From Acinetobacter rudis (GTDB lineage: Bacteria > Pseudomonadota > Gammaproteobacteria > Pseudomonadales > Moraxellaceae), in NCBI RefSeq assembly GCF_000829675.1, contig NZ_BBRX01000023.1, positions 51,403 through 115,402 of the forward strand: a DNA stretch of 64,000 bases, given 5' to 3'. Positions 41,807 to 51,808 of this stretch are shown here, one piece after another (the first letter of the stretch is position 1; the number at the start of each line of letters is the position of its first letter). The translations under genes were made by a program, and so were the position numbers. The notes under the pieces were generated by a model. That model made no database searches. It had not been told where the DNA came from and saw only the letters and a list, made by a program, of their open reading frames with translations.

Positions 41807-43429
41807 TTAATGATTTATCAGCAAACTGTCATTAACAATTCTTGGTGTCACAAAGATCAATAACTCACTTTTTTTATCAATTTTCTCTGTGCGCCTGAAT
41901 AATCCACCGATTGCGGGAAGATTCCCAAACACTGGAACTTTAGTCTTAGTATGTCGACTATCTTGTTCAAAAATCCCTCCGAGCACAACTGTTTCACCAT
42001 TTTTTACCAGTACATTGGTATTAATTTGATTCTTATTTAAAATAAATTCACCGTTTGGTGCAATTTCTCCAGGCGAATCACTGGTGATTTGCAACTGCAT
42101 TTGCACCCGACCATCAGGCGTAATACTGGGTGTAACTTCTAGGCTAAGTAAAGCATCCTTAAAAGAGGTCGATGTCGTTGCGAGTCCCCCTGTATTTTCC
42201 CGCGTTTGATAAGGAACTTGTCGACCTGCCGCCACATTGGCCTTTTGTTTATCCGCAGTCAGTACCTTTGGCGTAGAAATCACTTCTGCAGAACCATCAG
42301 CTTGTAAAGCAGATAACTCTAAGTCGAGTACTGCATCCGTTAAATTGATTAAACCAAAGGCAATTTTGCTAGCACCAGCACCACTGACACCCAAATCAAT
42401 ATTTAAGTTACTGCTCAATAAACCGTTGTTACTGCCTTTGGTCATTGCTCCCCATTTCACCCCAAGCTCTTTGGTAAAATCTGTTGATGCACGAATTACC
42501 CGTGCTTCGATCATCACTTGACGTACAGGTACATCAAGTAAGGCAATCATTTTGCTAATTTGCTCTAGTTTTTCTGCACTATCCATGAGCACAAGTGTAT
42601 TGGTCCGTTGATCTACTGCAATACTGCCACGATAACTCAATAGACTTCCCCATGCTTCATCTTGCTGTTCTGTCGATTTTTTCTTTACTTCAACTGCCTG
42701 ATGATCATCAAGATTTTGCTTAGACTGCTGTATTAGTTTTTGGATATCACTTGCTTTAGCATATTTAAGCTGTAAATAGACGGTATGAAGTACCGCACTT
42801 TTTAAATGCTGTGCTTGGGCCTGTGCTTCTTCTGCCTCTACTTTACTCAGCTCAGCCATGGGGGCAATCCAGATCGCGTTGCCTTGATGACGTTTGGCCA
42901 ATCCCTTACTCTTAAGCATGAGATCAAGTGCTTGATCCCAAGGCAAATCTTTTAGGTGTAATGTAATATTGCCCTGTACCGAATCTGCAGCAACCAAATT
43001 TACTCCTGTGTAACTCGCTAAAAGCTGTAGCACACGGCGTATTTCAATATCCTGAAAATCAAGAGATATTTTCTTACCTGAATAAACTGGCTTGTTGTCT
43101 TCTACAGCAGCATTTGCAGACTTAGATACATCTAAAGCAGACTGTTGACCCTTTTCAGCTTGTTGCACTGATGTAGTTGCATCAAGCGGTTGTGGTTGTG
43201 CAGCCTTTAATGCTGTGGGCTGTGAATCTATTTTGTCGAATACGATGGGTTTAGGGTTAACCAATGGAATATCTGCGACTTTTGGCTCGATAACTTTTTC
43301 TGGTGCTAATGCTTTGACTGTTTGCGGGTTTAGATCAGTTTCTATTGATTTGAATGTTTTAGGCTGTGCCCCCGCCTGAAGGCTTAAAAGTAAGTAAAGT
43401 AAAATCCACAGCAATTGCCTCTTCATCAC
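41807..43429 (-). CDS. pilQ: Type IV pilus secretin PilQ, short form
   Basis: This 540-residue outer-membrane secretin has a signal peptide (residues 1-21), then a Pro/Gln/Ala-rich linker to about residue 115, the STN/N0 domain (ISLDFQDIEIRRVLQLLASYTGV is split to ISLDFQDIEIRRVLQLL), the N1 KH-like domain and the secretin core with VPVRQVMIEARVI and the end VPVFGNLPAIGGLFRR. Family members are usually near 700 residues with AMIN domains at the N-terminus; these peptidoglycan-binding domains seem absent here. PilQ is the channel for pilus exit and DNA uptake. Confidence 0.9.
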   Translation of the reverse strand: MMKRQLLWILLYLLLSLQAGAQPKTFKSIETDLNPQTVKALAPEKVIEPKVADIPLVNPKPIVFDKIDSQPTALKAAQPQPLDATTSVQQAEKGQQSALDVSKSANAAVEDNKPVYSGKKISLDFQDIEIRRVLQLLASYTGVNLVAADSVQGNITLHLKDLPWDQALDLMLKSKGLAKRHQGNAIWIAPMAELSKVEAEEAQAQAQHLKSAVLHTVYLQLKYAKASDIQKLIQQSKQNLDDHQAVEVKKKSTEQQDEAWGSLLSYRGSIAVDQRTNTLVLMDSAEKLEQISKMIALLDVPVRQVMIEARVIRASTDFTKELGVKWGAMTKGSNNGLLSSNLNIDLGVSGAGASKIAFGLINLTDAVLDLELSALQADGSAEVISTPKVLTADKQKANVAAGRQVPYQTRENTGGLATTSTSFKDALLSLEVTPSITPDGRVQMQLQITSDSPGEIAPNGEFILNKNQINTNVLVKNGETVVLGGIFEQDSRHTKTKVPVFGNLPAIGGLFRRTEKIDKKSELLIFVTPRIVNDSLLINH

Positions 43430-43476
43430 ATTGACCTCCTGATTATTATTTTTAGTTTTTTCATCAACAGACTTTT

Positions 43477-44031
43477 TTACTTGGGCTTGTCTAAAATTGG
43501 CTTGTTACTCAACTCACTTCCAGCGACAGAACGTAATAGACGACGGCGTTTTGTCACATAGCCCCGCTCTCCATCTAAAACCATTTCAAGCAACTGGATT
43601 TGAAATGCATTAATCTGAATGACCTTGCCTTGGTAAAGCCCCATATATGAGCCAAGCTGTATACGTTCTAGACGGCCGTCGGGAGTCTGCACTAAGCCAA
43701 TATATTTTCCTGATTGAGTGCGAAAACCACCTTTAAAACTCAGATCATCTAAAGAAAACTGCTCCAAGGGTTGTCTTAACCGTAGTTGTTGATTCCTCAT
43801 TAAACGGCTACTGAGATGAAACTTAGACTGTAGTGAATCTGGCACAAAGGGACTCTTCAAATGATGTGCACTATATTTAAAGCGTGGTACAGGGTGAAAT
43901 ATTGGCCGCTCTACAGTTTTTGTAGATTTTAACTGTCTGATCTTAGACATTTCCTGACTCACTACATCAATCTGTGAATCACAAGCCAACATGAATAGTG
44001 GCATGATATAAACGAAGCCTGTTTTCTTCAT
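43477..44031 (-). CDS. pilP: Type IV pilus inner-membrane lipoprotein PilP
   Basis: This 184-residue protein has a lipobox MLAC (C17), so the ATG at 44031 is chosen over a start 30 bases upstream. The conserved LEQFSLDDLSFKGGF opens the C-terminal beta-domain, followed by GLVQTPDGRLERIQLGSYMG. PilP links the PilN-PilO frame to the secretin. An odd gap of about 120 bases separates it from the end of the pilO frame; these genes usually abut. Confidence 0.88.
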   Translation of the reverse strand: MKKTGFVYIMPLFMLACDSQIDVVSQEMSKIRQLKSTKTVERPIFHPVPRFKYSAHHLKSPFVPDSLQSKFHLSSRLMRNQQLRLRQPLEQFSLDDLSFKGGFRTQSGKYIGLVQTPDGRLERIQLGSYMGLYQGKVIQINAFQIQLLEMVLDGERGYVTKRRRLLRSVAGSELSNKPILDKPK

Positions 44032-44154
44032 AGTGCATGTCTCAAAGGACTTATTCGTCACTGAACTTTTTTTTAGTCATCATATTTTTTTGTTTACTCA
44101 GTTCTCACATCATTATTGTTCTGTCCTAACTCTAATCTTATTTGACCTTATTTT

Positions 44155-44757
44155 TCACTGCGACTTCTGAGCAGTAGACAGATACGTTTTCGCGTGCAAT
44201 TGATAATGGAGCAAAGGCGTCTGGGTTGTACTTCTTTGTGCTGTATCCACCTCGATATTAAAGTCATGTAAGGTGACTAAATAAGATAACTCAGCGATCT
44301 CACTGACAAAATGTCCAAGAGCATGATAATCACCTTAAACCTCGATCTCTATTGGCTGTTCTAATAAAAAGTTGTATTGCGTAGTCGGTTCAAGATGGAT
44401 GTTGATCATATTTAATCCCAACTTCTGCCCAATTTGATGCAAGGCAGTTAAAAGTGATGGAATCTGTTGTTGCTGAGGTAATTGTTTAAGTTGCTGTCTA
44501 AAGTAAGCATTTAATTGTTGTGTATGTTGCTGTTGATACTTAAGCTGCGTCAATTTCTCGTGTTGAGTACGAAAGTCTTTCAGTAATTTTAGCTGTTGCA
44601 ATTTTGCTTGTTGATAGGCTGTAACTTTAGGATCAATTAGCACAACATAACCAAAACTCAGCACAACGATAAAAAGTAAGATCCAACAAAGTAACTTTAC
44701 TGCGATGGGCCATCTTGCATAATGCTGTAGATCAAACTGTTTTAATTGTTGAATCAA
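44155..44757 (-). pseudogene. pilO: pilO interrupted by an in-frame stop codon
   Basis: The first 140 residues read as PilO: a membrane helix (RWPIAVKLLCWILLFIVVL), a coiled coil and LEQPIEIEV. A TAA at 44335-44337 then ends translation. The same frame stays open for 59 more codons after it and encodes the missing PilO C-terminus (GDYHALGHFVSEIAEL, LVTLHDFNIEV, YQLHAKTYL), ending at a TGA at 44155. One base change would restore a normal protein of about 200 residues. The only start is TTG at 44757; an ATG at 44829 with a good GGGAG site is in the same frame but is cut off by tandem TAG-TGA, so the N-terminus may be damaged too. Confidence 0.85.
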
Positions 44758-44839
44758 GCGAATAACTCACTATCTAGAAACATTCAGCATAAAGAGATCA
44801 TTAAATCGATCAGACTTGGCTTCGTTCATCGTGTTCTCC

Positions 44840-45445
44840 CTATGGAGATTGCGCTTTAGGTTGATCAAGCGCGATATTGCCCAAATCTACAGTAACCACA
44901 AAATGACCATAACGTTCCTCATGTCGCTCAGATACAGGCTGTGGCAATGTTGCTGGAGCATGTAAATCAAATGAGCGCATCAATGCATGTTGAAACCAAA
45001 TTGAGCTTTCAAGTCGATGCAACAACGTAGCAACAGCGTGCGGATGAGCAGCACGCCCTTCAAGAGTGAGTGTATTGGCGCTACGATGTAGTTTATTTAT
45101 ATAGATGTCAGTAGGCAGTAAGCGCACCAATTCATCCATTAATCGTGCCGTCACGGGTCTTTGCCCCTGCAAGGTATGAAGCAATTGCATCTGTTGGAGC
45201 TGCACTTGGTGTTGCGTATTTAAACGCTCTGCATGTTTAAGCTGTAACTCAAGCTCCTGTTGAGTGCTCGAAATCAATTGATTGGACTCTACCAAATCCT
45301 CTAACTTATAAGTCTGATATGACCAGATGAGCAGTAGTAAAAACAATGCAAATAAGGTGACTGTACTAGAAATCACGATGAACTGTTTTTTTAGTTGCTG
45401 ATGATATTGTTCACGCCAAGGCAGTAAATTAATCTCAGCTTTCAT
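44840..45445 (-). CDS. pilN: Type IV pilus assembly protein PilN
   Basis: This 201-residue protein starts MKAEINLLPWREQ, the PilM-binding motif of PilN, then a membrane helix, a coiled coil and a ferredoxin-like periplasmic domain (LVRLLPTDIYINKLHRSANTL). The ATG at 45445 overlaps the pilM stop (ATGA). It normally pairs with PilO to form the periplasmic alignment frame. Confidence 0.92.
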   Translation of the reverse strand: MKAEINLLPWREQYHQQLKKQFIVISSTVTLFALFLLLLIWSYQTYKLEDLVESNQLISSTQQELELQLKHAERLNTQHQVQLQQMQLLHTLQGQRPVTARLMDELVRLLPTDIYINKLHRSANTLTLEGRAAHPHAVATLLHRLESSIWFQHALMRSFDLHAPATLPQPVSERHEERYGHFVVTVDLGNIALDQPKAQSP

Positions 45446-46503
45446 ATTGCACACCTTAAAGCTAAACCACATGCCAACAATAATGTAGGTGCATCACGCT
45501 GTAACTGCTGAAGATTTACTTGTGCAGACATATTCATTTGAATAAAAGGATCCACAACTGAAACCGAATAAGCGAGTTTTTGTTGTAATAATGCAGCGAG
45601 ACCTGTGATTTTGGCACATCCACCAGCAAGCCATAAATGTTCAATAGGACATGCAACATGGGATCTTTGAAAAAGCTGTAATGAGTTTGCGGCTTGCTGT
45701 GTCACGGCATCAAGAAAAGGGCTTAACACTTCTACAAAATAATCATCTGGTAGATTCCCTCGATGTTTTGCATGCCCTGCCTCAACCCACGATAGTCCAT
45801 AATGCGTCTGTATATGCTGGGTGAGTTGTTGACCACCAAATAAATGTTCTCGACTATAAATCGTGCTGCCTTGAACAAATACGGTTAATGTTGAGGTGTA
45901 ATGTCCAATATCGAGTAGTGCTACAGTGTCGCCTTGCTTCATCATCTGATCTGCCATATACCCATAGACACGCTCTAGGGCATAACGTTCGACATCAACA
46001 ATTTGCGTATTTAAACCAGCCAACTCCAATAACTCCACCCGAGCATCAAGATGTTCTGTTGGTGTAGCGACCAATAAAAACTGACATAAAGCGGATGATG
46101 TTGCATCATTTGCAATATAAGTAAAATCCAAACTCACTTGATCTAATGGAAAAGGGATATATTGTTCTGCCTGAATACGGATCTCTAATTCTTGTTGTTC
46201 TTCTGACAGGTTTTTATCTATTTCTATCAATTTATCAATAACTAAGGCTGTTGGTATCGCTAATGCAGCGCGCAAACATCGCGGGTTAGCCATGTGTAAT
46301 GCGCGCATCAGTGCATCAATGACGGCGTCCTTGTTGAGAATATTTTTTTCAAGCACACAGCCTTCATCTAAAAGGCTTACACCATAGCTTTCAACTTGAT
46401 ACCGTCCATTTTTTTTAGAAAGTTCTAGTATTTTGACAGCTGTAGAACTAATATCTACACCTATTAGTAGCCGCTTGTTTCGCCTATAGAATAGTCCAAG
46501 CAC
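45442..46503 (-). CDS. pilM: Type IV pilus assembly ATPase-like protein PilM
   Basis: This 353-residue, actin-like cytoplasmic protein has LLIGVDISSTAVKILEL (phosphate 1), VALLDIGHYTSTLTVF (phosphate 2) and LWLAGGCAKITGLAALL (adenosine motif). It binds the N-terminal tail of PilN. It is the first gene of pilMNOPQ and divergent from ponA with a 157-base gap that must hold both promoters. Confidence 0.95.
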   Translation of the reverse strand: MLGLFYRRNKRLLIGVDISSTAVKILELSKKNGRYQVESYGVSLLDEGCVLEKNILNKDAVIDALMRALHMANPRCLRAALAIPTALVIDKLIEIDKNLSEEQQELEIRIQAEQYIPFPLDQVSLDFTYIANDATSSALCQFLLVATPTEHLDARVELLELAGLNTQIVDVERYALERVYGYMADQMMKQGDTVALLDIGHYTSTLTVFVQGSTIYSREHLFGGQQLTQHIQTHYGLSWVEAGHAKHRGNLPDDYFVEVLSPFLDAVTQQAANSLQLFQRSHVACPIEHLWLAGGCAKITGLAALLQQKLAYSVSVVDPFIQMNMSAQVNLQQLQRDAPTLLLACGLALRCAI

Positions 46504-46660
46504 GGTTTTTTCCTATTTTTTTTGCCCAGTAACCTAAACGCAAAGCTGTTGGTCTTATTTTTGTCTTAGACTGGCACCTTCATCTAACAATCAATTAGAT
46601 GAGAAGTTATACTGACCAGCAATTATGCTTGCCAAGAGCTCATATTAAAACTTACTTGTT

Positions 46661-49285
46661 ATGAAAAAGCTATCCAGTTCAGGTTCAGTCCATCCGTTTT
46701 TTTTGCTGATCATCATCTTGTTGATTGCGATTCCTATGGGCTTTTATGGGATGTATTTATACATCGCCCCATCGCTCCCAGATATGAAATCACTCAAAAA
46801 AGCGCCGTTGATTAAACCACTGCAAGTTTACAGTGCTGATAATCAATTGATTTCCGAGTTTGGCGGTAAATTGTCAGTGCCTGTGGAGTATGAGCAGATC
46901 CCCCCACATTTTATTCATGCATTTCTAGCTGCTGAGGACTCATCATTTTTTGAGCACAGCGGTATTAGCTTTAAAAGCCTAGGGCGTGCACTGAGTGAAA
47001 GTTTGTCTGGTTCTGATGTACAGACAGGTGGTTCGACCATTACCATGCAGGTGGCAAAAAACTATTATCTGAGCCCTGAAAGAACATTAAAACGTAAATT
47101 AACAGAAGTATTTTTGGCACGTAAAATCGAACAAAGCCTAACAAAACCAGAAATTTTATCTTTATATGTCAATAAAATTTTCTTAGGTAAAAATGCCTAT
47201 GGTATCGCTGCGGCAGCCAAAATTTACTATAACAAAAACCTAGATGAACTCAGCATTGCTCAAATGGCCATGATTGCAGGCCTACCCAAAGCACCATCAA
47301 AATATAACCCTGTGGTAAATCCTGAACGTGCGCTTGAGCGTCGTAACTGGATCTTAGGTCGTATGTTGCAATTGGGTTATATCAATCAAACCGAATATCA
47401 AAAAGCTGTTGCAGAACCGATTAACCTTGATATGCCAGACCGTGGTATTAACAATCGATTTCTCTATGTAGGCGAAATGGTTCGTGCTGAAATGGTCGAT
47501 AAGTTTGGTGAACAAGCTATTGATTCAGGCTATAAAGTTTATACAACCATCGACTCTAAACGTCAGGAATATGCTGAAGAAGCGGTACGTAAAGGTTTAG
47601 AAGCTTACGATCAACGTCATGGTTGGCGTGGAGCAGAAGCGCATGACAAACCACTAGAAGAATTTATTCCTTATGCAAACACTTTCCCTGCCAAAGTCGT
47701 AAAGGTCAACAGCAGCAGTTTTGAAGCACTCATGCAAAATGGCAAAACTGTGACTGTGGGCTGGTCAGGGATGTCTTGGGCACGTCGCTATATTAATGCC
47801 AACAGTGTAGGTGGTGCGCCAAGTAATGCATCACAAATTGTGAAAGTAAAAGATATAATTCGTCTTCGTCCAAATGCTGATCAAAGCTCTTGGGCGCTAG
47901 TGCAAGTACCAAACGTTCAAGGTCAATTGATTTCCATCAACCCAAATGACGGTTCAATTGTTGCGATTGTTGGGGGATATAACTTCCACCAATCTAAGTT
48001 TAACCGTGCAATCCAAGGCTGGCGTCAGCCTGGTTCGATCATTAAGCCTTTCGTTTATACCCTCGCTCTTGAACGCGGTATGACACCTTATACCATGCTT
48101 AATGATAGTCCAATTACCATTGGTGGTTGGTCACCTAAAAACGCTGATGGCCGTTATCTAGGGATGATTCCATTACGCCGTGCATTATACTTATCGCGTA
48201 ACACAGTATCGGTACGTCTACTTCAAGATGTCGGTATTGAACGTACACGCCAGTTATTCATGGACTTTGGCTTACAAGAAGATCGTATTCCACGTAACTA
48301 TACAATTGCATTAGGTACACCTCAGGTATTACCTATTCAAATGGCAACGGGTTATGCATCTATTGCAAATGGTGGTTATCGAGTTCAGCCTTATTTCATC
48401 AACAAGATTGAAGATGCTTATGGGAAAGTCATTTATCAGGCTAAACCAGAATATGCATGTATTCAATGTATCGCCCAAGATGCAGCTGAGAAAAAAGAAC
48501 AAGTGAGTGCAAGTAGTGCAACTCCAGATGATGAAGTGTTCCAAGAAAATAAACCTTCTTCTGCACCAGCATCTGCAGCTGTAGCAACGACCCGTGAGTT
48601 AACCAAAGAAGAGAAGAGCCAATATCGTCAGGCACAACGCATTATTAAATCCAGTTCGGCATTTGATATGGCCAATATCTTACGTGATGTAATTGTGCAT
48701 GGTACAGGCCGTGCTGCACTAAGAATTGGACGAAATGATCTTGCAGGTAAAACAGGAACCACCAACGATGCCAAAGATGCTTGGTTTGCAGGCTTCAATG
48801 GTAAACTAGTGACCGTTACTTGGGTCGGTTTTGACCGTCCGACCACATTAGGTCGTCGCGAGTATGGTGGTATCGCTGCCCTTCCAATTTGGATTAACTA
48901 TATGGACCAAGCATTGAAAGGTACACCACCAGCTTGGGTCAGTTTAGATATCAATGCAAAAGCCCCACTATCACGTGAAGAACGTGGGAATGCTCCACAA
49001 CAAGTGACAGAAGGCCAGAAGGACGAATATCGCACCTCACCTCCTTTAGCTCGTCCATTGTATCGACCTGCACCAGTCACACCGCCACGTAATCCGTCAA
49101 ATGACTTTGCCGACTTACCTGCACCTAAACCTGTTGTACGTAATAACACCACGACAACAACCACCAACAACACCACGACAAGTATCACCACTCGTCCTGC
49201 AAACAGTGGTAATAACAGTGGTTCAGCGCGTAAACCTGCAGCTGCTCCGGACTCACTGGAAAACTTGATTAATGAAATTCAATAA
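46661..49285 (+). CDS. ponA: Penicillin-binding protein 1A
   Basis: This 874-residue class A PBP polymerises and cross-links peptidoglycan. One membrane anchor (residues 12-34) is followed by the glycosyltransferase domain with EDSSFFEHSGI and GGSTITMQVAKN, an OB-like insert, then the transpeptidase domain with SIIK (S459), SRN and KTGTT (K697). The C-terminus has a Pro- and Thr/Asn-rich disordered tail of about 110 residues. It is divergent from pilM, as is usual in gamma-proteobacteria. Confidence 0.96.
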   Translation: MKKLSSSGSVHPFFLLIIILLIAIPMGFYGMYLYIAPSLPDMKSLKKAPLIKPLQVYSADNQLISEFGGKLSVPVEYEQIPPHFIHAFLAAEDSSFFEHSGISFKSLGRALSESLSGSDVQTGGSTITMQVAKNYYLSPERTLKRKLTEVFLARKIEQSLTKPEILSLYVNKIFLGKNAYGIAAAAKIYYNKNLDELSIAQMAMIAGLPKAPSKYNPVVNPERALERRNWILGRMLQLGYINQTEYQKAVAEPINLDMPDRGINNRFLYVGEMVRAEMVDKFGEQAIDSGYKVYTTIDSKRQEYAEEAVRKGLEAYDQRHGWRGAEAHDKPLEEFIPYANTFPAKVVKVNSSSFEALMQNGKTVTVGWSGMSWARRYINANSVGGAPSNASQIVKVKDIIRLRPNADQSSWALVQVPNVQGQLISINPNDGSIVAIVGGYNFHQSKFNRAIQGWRQPGSIIKPFVYTLALERGMTPYTMLNDSPITIGGWSPKNADGRYLGMIPLRRALYLSRNTVSVRLLQDVGIERTRQLFMDFGLQEDRIPRNYTIALGTPQVLPIQMATGYASIANGGYRVQPYFINKIEDAYGKVIYQAKPEYACIQCIAQDAAEKKEQVSASSATPDDEVFQENKPSSAPASAAVATTRELTKEEKSQYRQAQRIIKSSSAFDMANILRDVIVHGTGRAALRIGRNDLAGKTGTTNDAKDAWFAGFNGKLVTVTWVGFDRPTTLGRREYGGIAALPIWINYMDQALKGTPPAWVSLDINAKAPLSREERGNAPQQVTEGQKDEYRTSPPLARPLYRPAPVTPPRNPSNDFADLPAPKPVVRNNTTTTTTNNTTTSITTRPANSGNNSGSARKPAAAPDSLENLINEIQ

Positions 49286-49310
49286 AGCGGGCTGATGAGT
49301 CCGTTAAACA

Positions 49311-49342
49311 CTAAAAAAGCCAGCTGACGCTGGCTTTTTTAG
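49311..49342 (+). terminator. Intrinsic terminator of ponA
   Basis: GCCAGC and GCTGGC pair around a four-base loop, extended by an A-run before and a T-run after, about 25 bases past the ponA stop. Confidence 0.9.
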
Positions 49343-49531
49343 TATTAGTGTAGATCGATTAGGTCAAGGTCTTAAAGCTCATTAGATGCTCATTTTTAAC
49401 ACATGTTATAGTTCTAGATCATTTGAGCCCTTTCCACAGCGAAGCCCAATGCACAGACTTTTCTATGGTTTTTTAATCTCATTCATGTTAATTCTATTAA
49501 AATATTGAGTACCTTAAACCAATTCATAACG

Positions 49532-49750
49532 ATGAAATATTTAAACTTTAGATATTTTTTAAAATCTTACATAGTATTTTTTTCAGCACTGGCGATCTTC
49601 AGTGCTGGATTAATTGCCCAGCAACTTATTGAATTTAACTTTGAAGAAATGTTTAAGCGGTTAAAAAGCCTCTGTGTATTTCTAATATTTCTATTACTCG
49701 GCATACATTATCAAAAAATTCAGAAATGGCTAGAATTGAACTGGAAATAG
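49532..49750 (+). CDS. Small hypothetical membrane protein
   Basis: This 72-residue frame begins with MKYLNFRYFLKSYIVFF and contains two hydrophobic segments (about residues 9-30 and 48-62) with a charged loop between. There is no strong ribosome site; a TTG 27 bases upstream is an alternative start. I recognise no family. It could be a real small membrane protein or chance. Confidence 0.35.
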   Translation: MKYLNFRYFLKSYIVFFSALAIFSAGLIAQQLIEFNFEEMFKRLKSLCVFLIFLLLGIHYQKIQKWLELNWK

Positions 49751-49766
49751 ATATCAATATACAACC

Positions 49767-49985
49767 TCAAATCTCATTGAGAACAAGTTGTTTGATCCGA
49801 GTAGCTTTTTCAAAATGATCTAGTTTATGTTGCATAATCCACCAATGCGCGGCTTCCATTAATAATTCAGGATCATCATTTTTATTTTTAAAAAAAGCAT
49901 AAAAAGAAAGGCCAACGTTATCGCCTTTCTTCTCAATTTTGGCGTCACAGCCACGAATAAAAACTTCTTGTAACTCTTTTCTCAT
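49767..49985 (-). CDS. Small hypothetical cytoplasmic protein
   Basis: This 72-residue protein is charged and soluble, with NDDPELLMEAAHWWIMQHKLDHFEKATRI as a likely helical part (key residues WW and MQHKLDHF). Composition looks coding and an AGG lies upstream of the ATG. The family is not recognised. It converges on the small frame before it. Confidence 0.55.
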   Translation of the reverse strand: MRKELQEVFIRGCDAKIEKKGDNVGLSFYAFFKNKNDDPELLMEAAHWWIMQHKLDHFEKATRIKQLVLNEI

Positions 49986-50140
49986 ATTGGGGATAACCTG
50001 AACTCATGCTATTCATTGAATAGACTGAGTCTACTCAAAGCAATATCACGATTCAATTTTCGCTGAGATTATTTTTTATAAATATATTCAATCAGGATCT
50101 TTTCTCACTCCTTTTAAAGGAATGAGAAAATAAAGTGACT

Positions 50141-50632
50141 TTAAGCGATTTTGACTTGCCCTACAGGATGATAAGCACGATTAAAATAAACTAAACCTTG
50201 CTCATGCTGGTTTTGTTGTATATCGACAATACGACAAATAAAAATAGCATGCGTACCCACTTCTTGAATTTGCTCAATCTGGCAATCAAAGCTGACCAAG
50301 GAGTCTTCTAAGACTGGGGCGCCAGTGGCTAGCTCAGTCCAAGTACCATTTTCAAACCGTTCTTCGGCAGTCATTTTTGATGAAAATGCTTGGGAAATAT
50401 GTTGATGCTGAGCACCTAAGACATTTACTGTCAAAACTTTATTTTCAATAAAATGTGCATGTGAGCTAGAAGCTCTATTCATACAAACCAATAATGTTGG
50501 AGGCGTATCAGTGACACTGCATACAGAAGATGCAGTGAATCCATAACGACCAGACATGCCTGCCGTGGTGATCACATTTACTGCACCCGTTAACAAAGAC
50601 ATCCCATTTCTAAAGTCTGTTACTTCAATCAT
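50141..50632 (-). CDS. Flavin reductase-like FMN-binding protein
   Basis: This 163-residue protein starts at the ATG at 50632 (MIEVTDFRNGMSLLTGAVNVITT), preceded by AGGA; a longer frame of 36 residues upstream has no family match. It has the flavin reductase pattern GFTASSVCSVTDTPPTLLVCMNRASSSH and a C-terminal FNRAYHPVG. Such proteins supply reduced FMN or FAD to partner enzymes. It lies just downstream of mesD, so it may supply electrons for the oxygen-dependent methionine synthase system; this is inference. Confidence 0.85.
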   Translation of the reverse strand: MIEVTDFRNGMSLLTGAVNVITTAGMSGRYGFTASSVCSVTDTPPTLLVCMNRASSSHAHFIENKVLTVNVLGAQHQHISQAFSSKMTAEERFENGTWTELATGAPVLEDSLVSFDCQIEQIQEVGTHAIFICRIVDIQQNQHEQGLVYFNRAYHPVGQVKIA

Positions 50633-50751
50633 CACTTTATTCCTAAAACCAACTGACCTTTTCTCTTCTTTGAACTTAAAAGTTATCTGTCTGATCGCAA
50701 ATACCCGATTGGAGCAAACAGATAACCCTTTATACATCACACGGCTATTGA

Positions 50752-51780
50752 TTAACCTGCGAGTTCTTTACGAATGATTTCCGCACCTGCACTCAGGGCA
50801 TTGAGTTTGCCTCTCGCCACTTGGCGAGCCAAAGGTGCCATACCACAGTTCGTTGAAGGATAAAGCTTATCAGCATCTACAAATTGAAGTGCTTTACGTA
50901 ATGTATTCGCAACTTCTTCTGGTGTTTCAATATCGTTGGTTGCCACATCAATCGCACCAACCATCACTTTTTTACCACGAATTAATTCAATTAAATCCAT
51001 TGGAACGCGAGAGTTTTGACATTCTAGCGAAATAATATCGAGATTAGACTTTTGCAATTTTGGAAAAGCTTCTTCGTATTGGCGCCACTCTGAACCCAGT
51101 GTTTTTTTCCAATCAGTATTAGCTTTGATACCATAACCGTAGCAAATATGTACGGCAGTTTCACATTTAAGACCTTCGATTGCTCGCTCTAAAGTCGCAA
51201 CACCCCAGTCGTTAACTTCGTCAAAGAATACGTTAAATGCAGGTTCGTCGAATTGAATAATGTCAACACCAGCAGCCTCTAACTCTCTAGCTTCTTGATT
51301 GAGAATCTTGGCAAATTCCCAAGCCAATTTTTCACGGCTTTTATAATGATTATCATACAGCGTATCAATCATGGTCATTGGACCAGGTAAAGCCCATTTG
51401 ATCGGTTGATCAGTGAGTTGACGTAAAAACTTTGCATCTTCGACAAAAACAGGCTTTTGACGTGCAACAGCACCAACAACTGTTGGAACGCTCGCATCAT
51501 AACGATCGCGAATACGTACAGTCTCACGTTTCTCAAAATCAACACCACTGAGGTGTTCGATAAACGTGGTGACAAAATGTTGACGTGTCTGTTCGCCATC
51601 ACTCACGATATCAATGCCTGCTTGCTGTTGTTCATGTAAAGCTAAACGCAAAGCATCTTGTTTACCTTCAAGCAATTGTTCATCTTGTAATTTCCAAGGT
51701 GACCAAAGTTTTTCAGGTTCTGCAAGCCAAGATGGTTTTGGTAGGCTGCCAGCAGTTGAAGTCGGTAATAATATTTTCAT
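50752..51780 (-). CDS. mesD: Folate-independent methionine synthase MesD (core MetE-like)
   Basis: This 342-residue protein resembles only the C-terminal catalytic half of MetE. It has TSTAGSLPKP at the N-terminus, SDGEQTRQHF, the substrate and zinc residues in VDIIQFDEPAF, VHICYGYG and the final STNCGMAPLAR cysteine. The folate-binding N-terminal half of MetE is absent. Core-MetE proteins next to a DUF1852 protein in Acinetobacter are known as MesD with MesX, an oxygen-requiring methionine synthase of unknown methyl donor. The ATG at 51780 is preferred to a TTG two codons upstream. Confidence 0.85.
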   Translation of the reverse strand: MKILLPTSTAGSLPKPSWLAEPEKLWSPWKLQDEQLLEGKQDALRLALHEQQQAGIDIVSDGEQTRQHFVTTFIEHLSGVDFEKRETVRIRDRYDASVPTVVGAVARQKPVFVEDAKFLRQLTDQPIKWALPGPMTMIDTLYDNHYKSREKLAWEFAKILNQEARELEAAGVDIIQFDEPAFNVFFDEVNDWGVATLERAIEGLKCETAVHICYGYGIKANTDWKKTLGSEWRQYEEAFPKLQKSNLDIISLECQNSRVPMDLIELIRGKKVMVGAIDVATNDIETPEEVANTLRKALQFVDADKLYPSTNCGMAPLARQVARGKLNALSAGAEIIRKELAG

Positions 51781-51808
51781 GTTCAATAATCTTATCTATT
51801 TGGATGAA

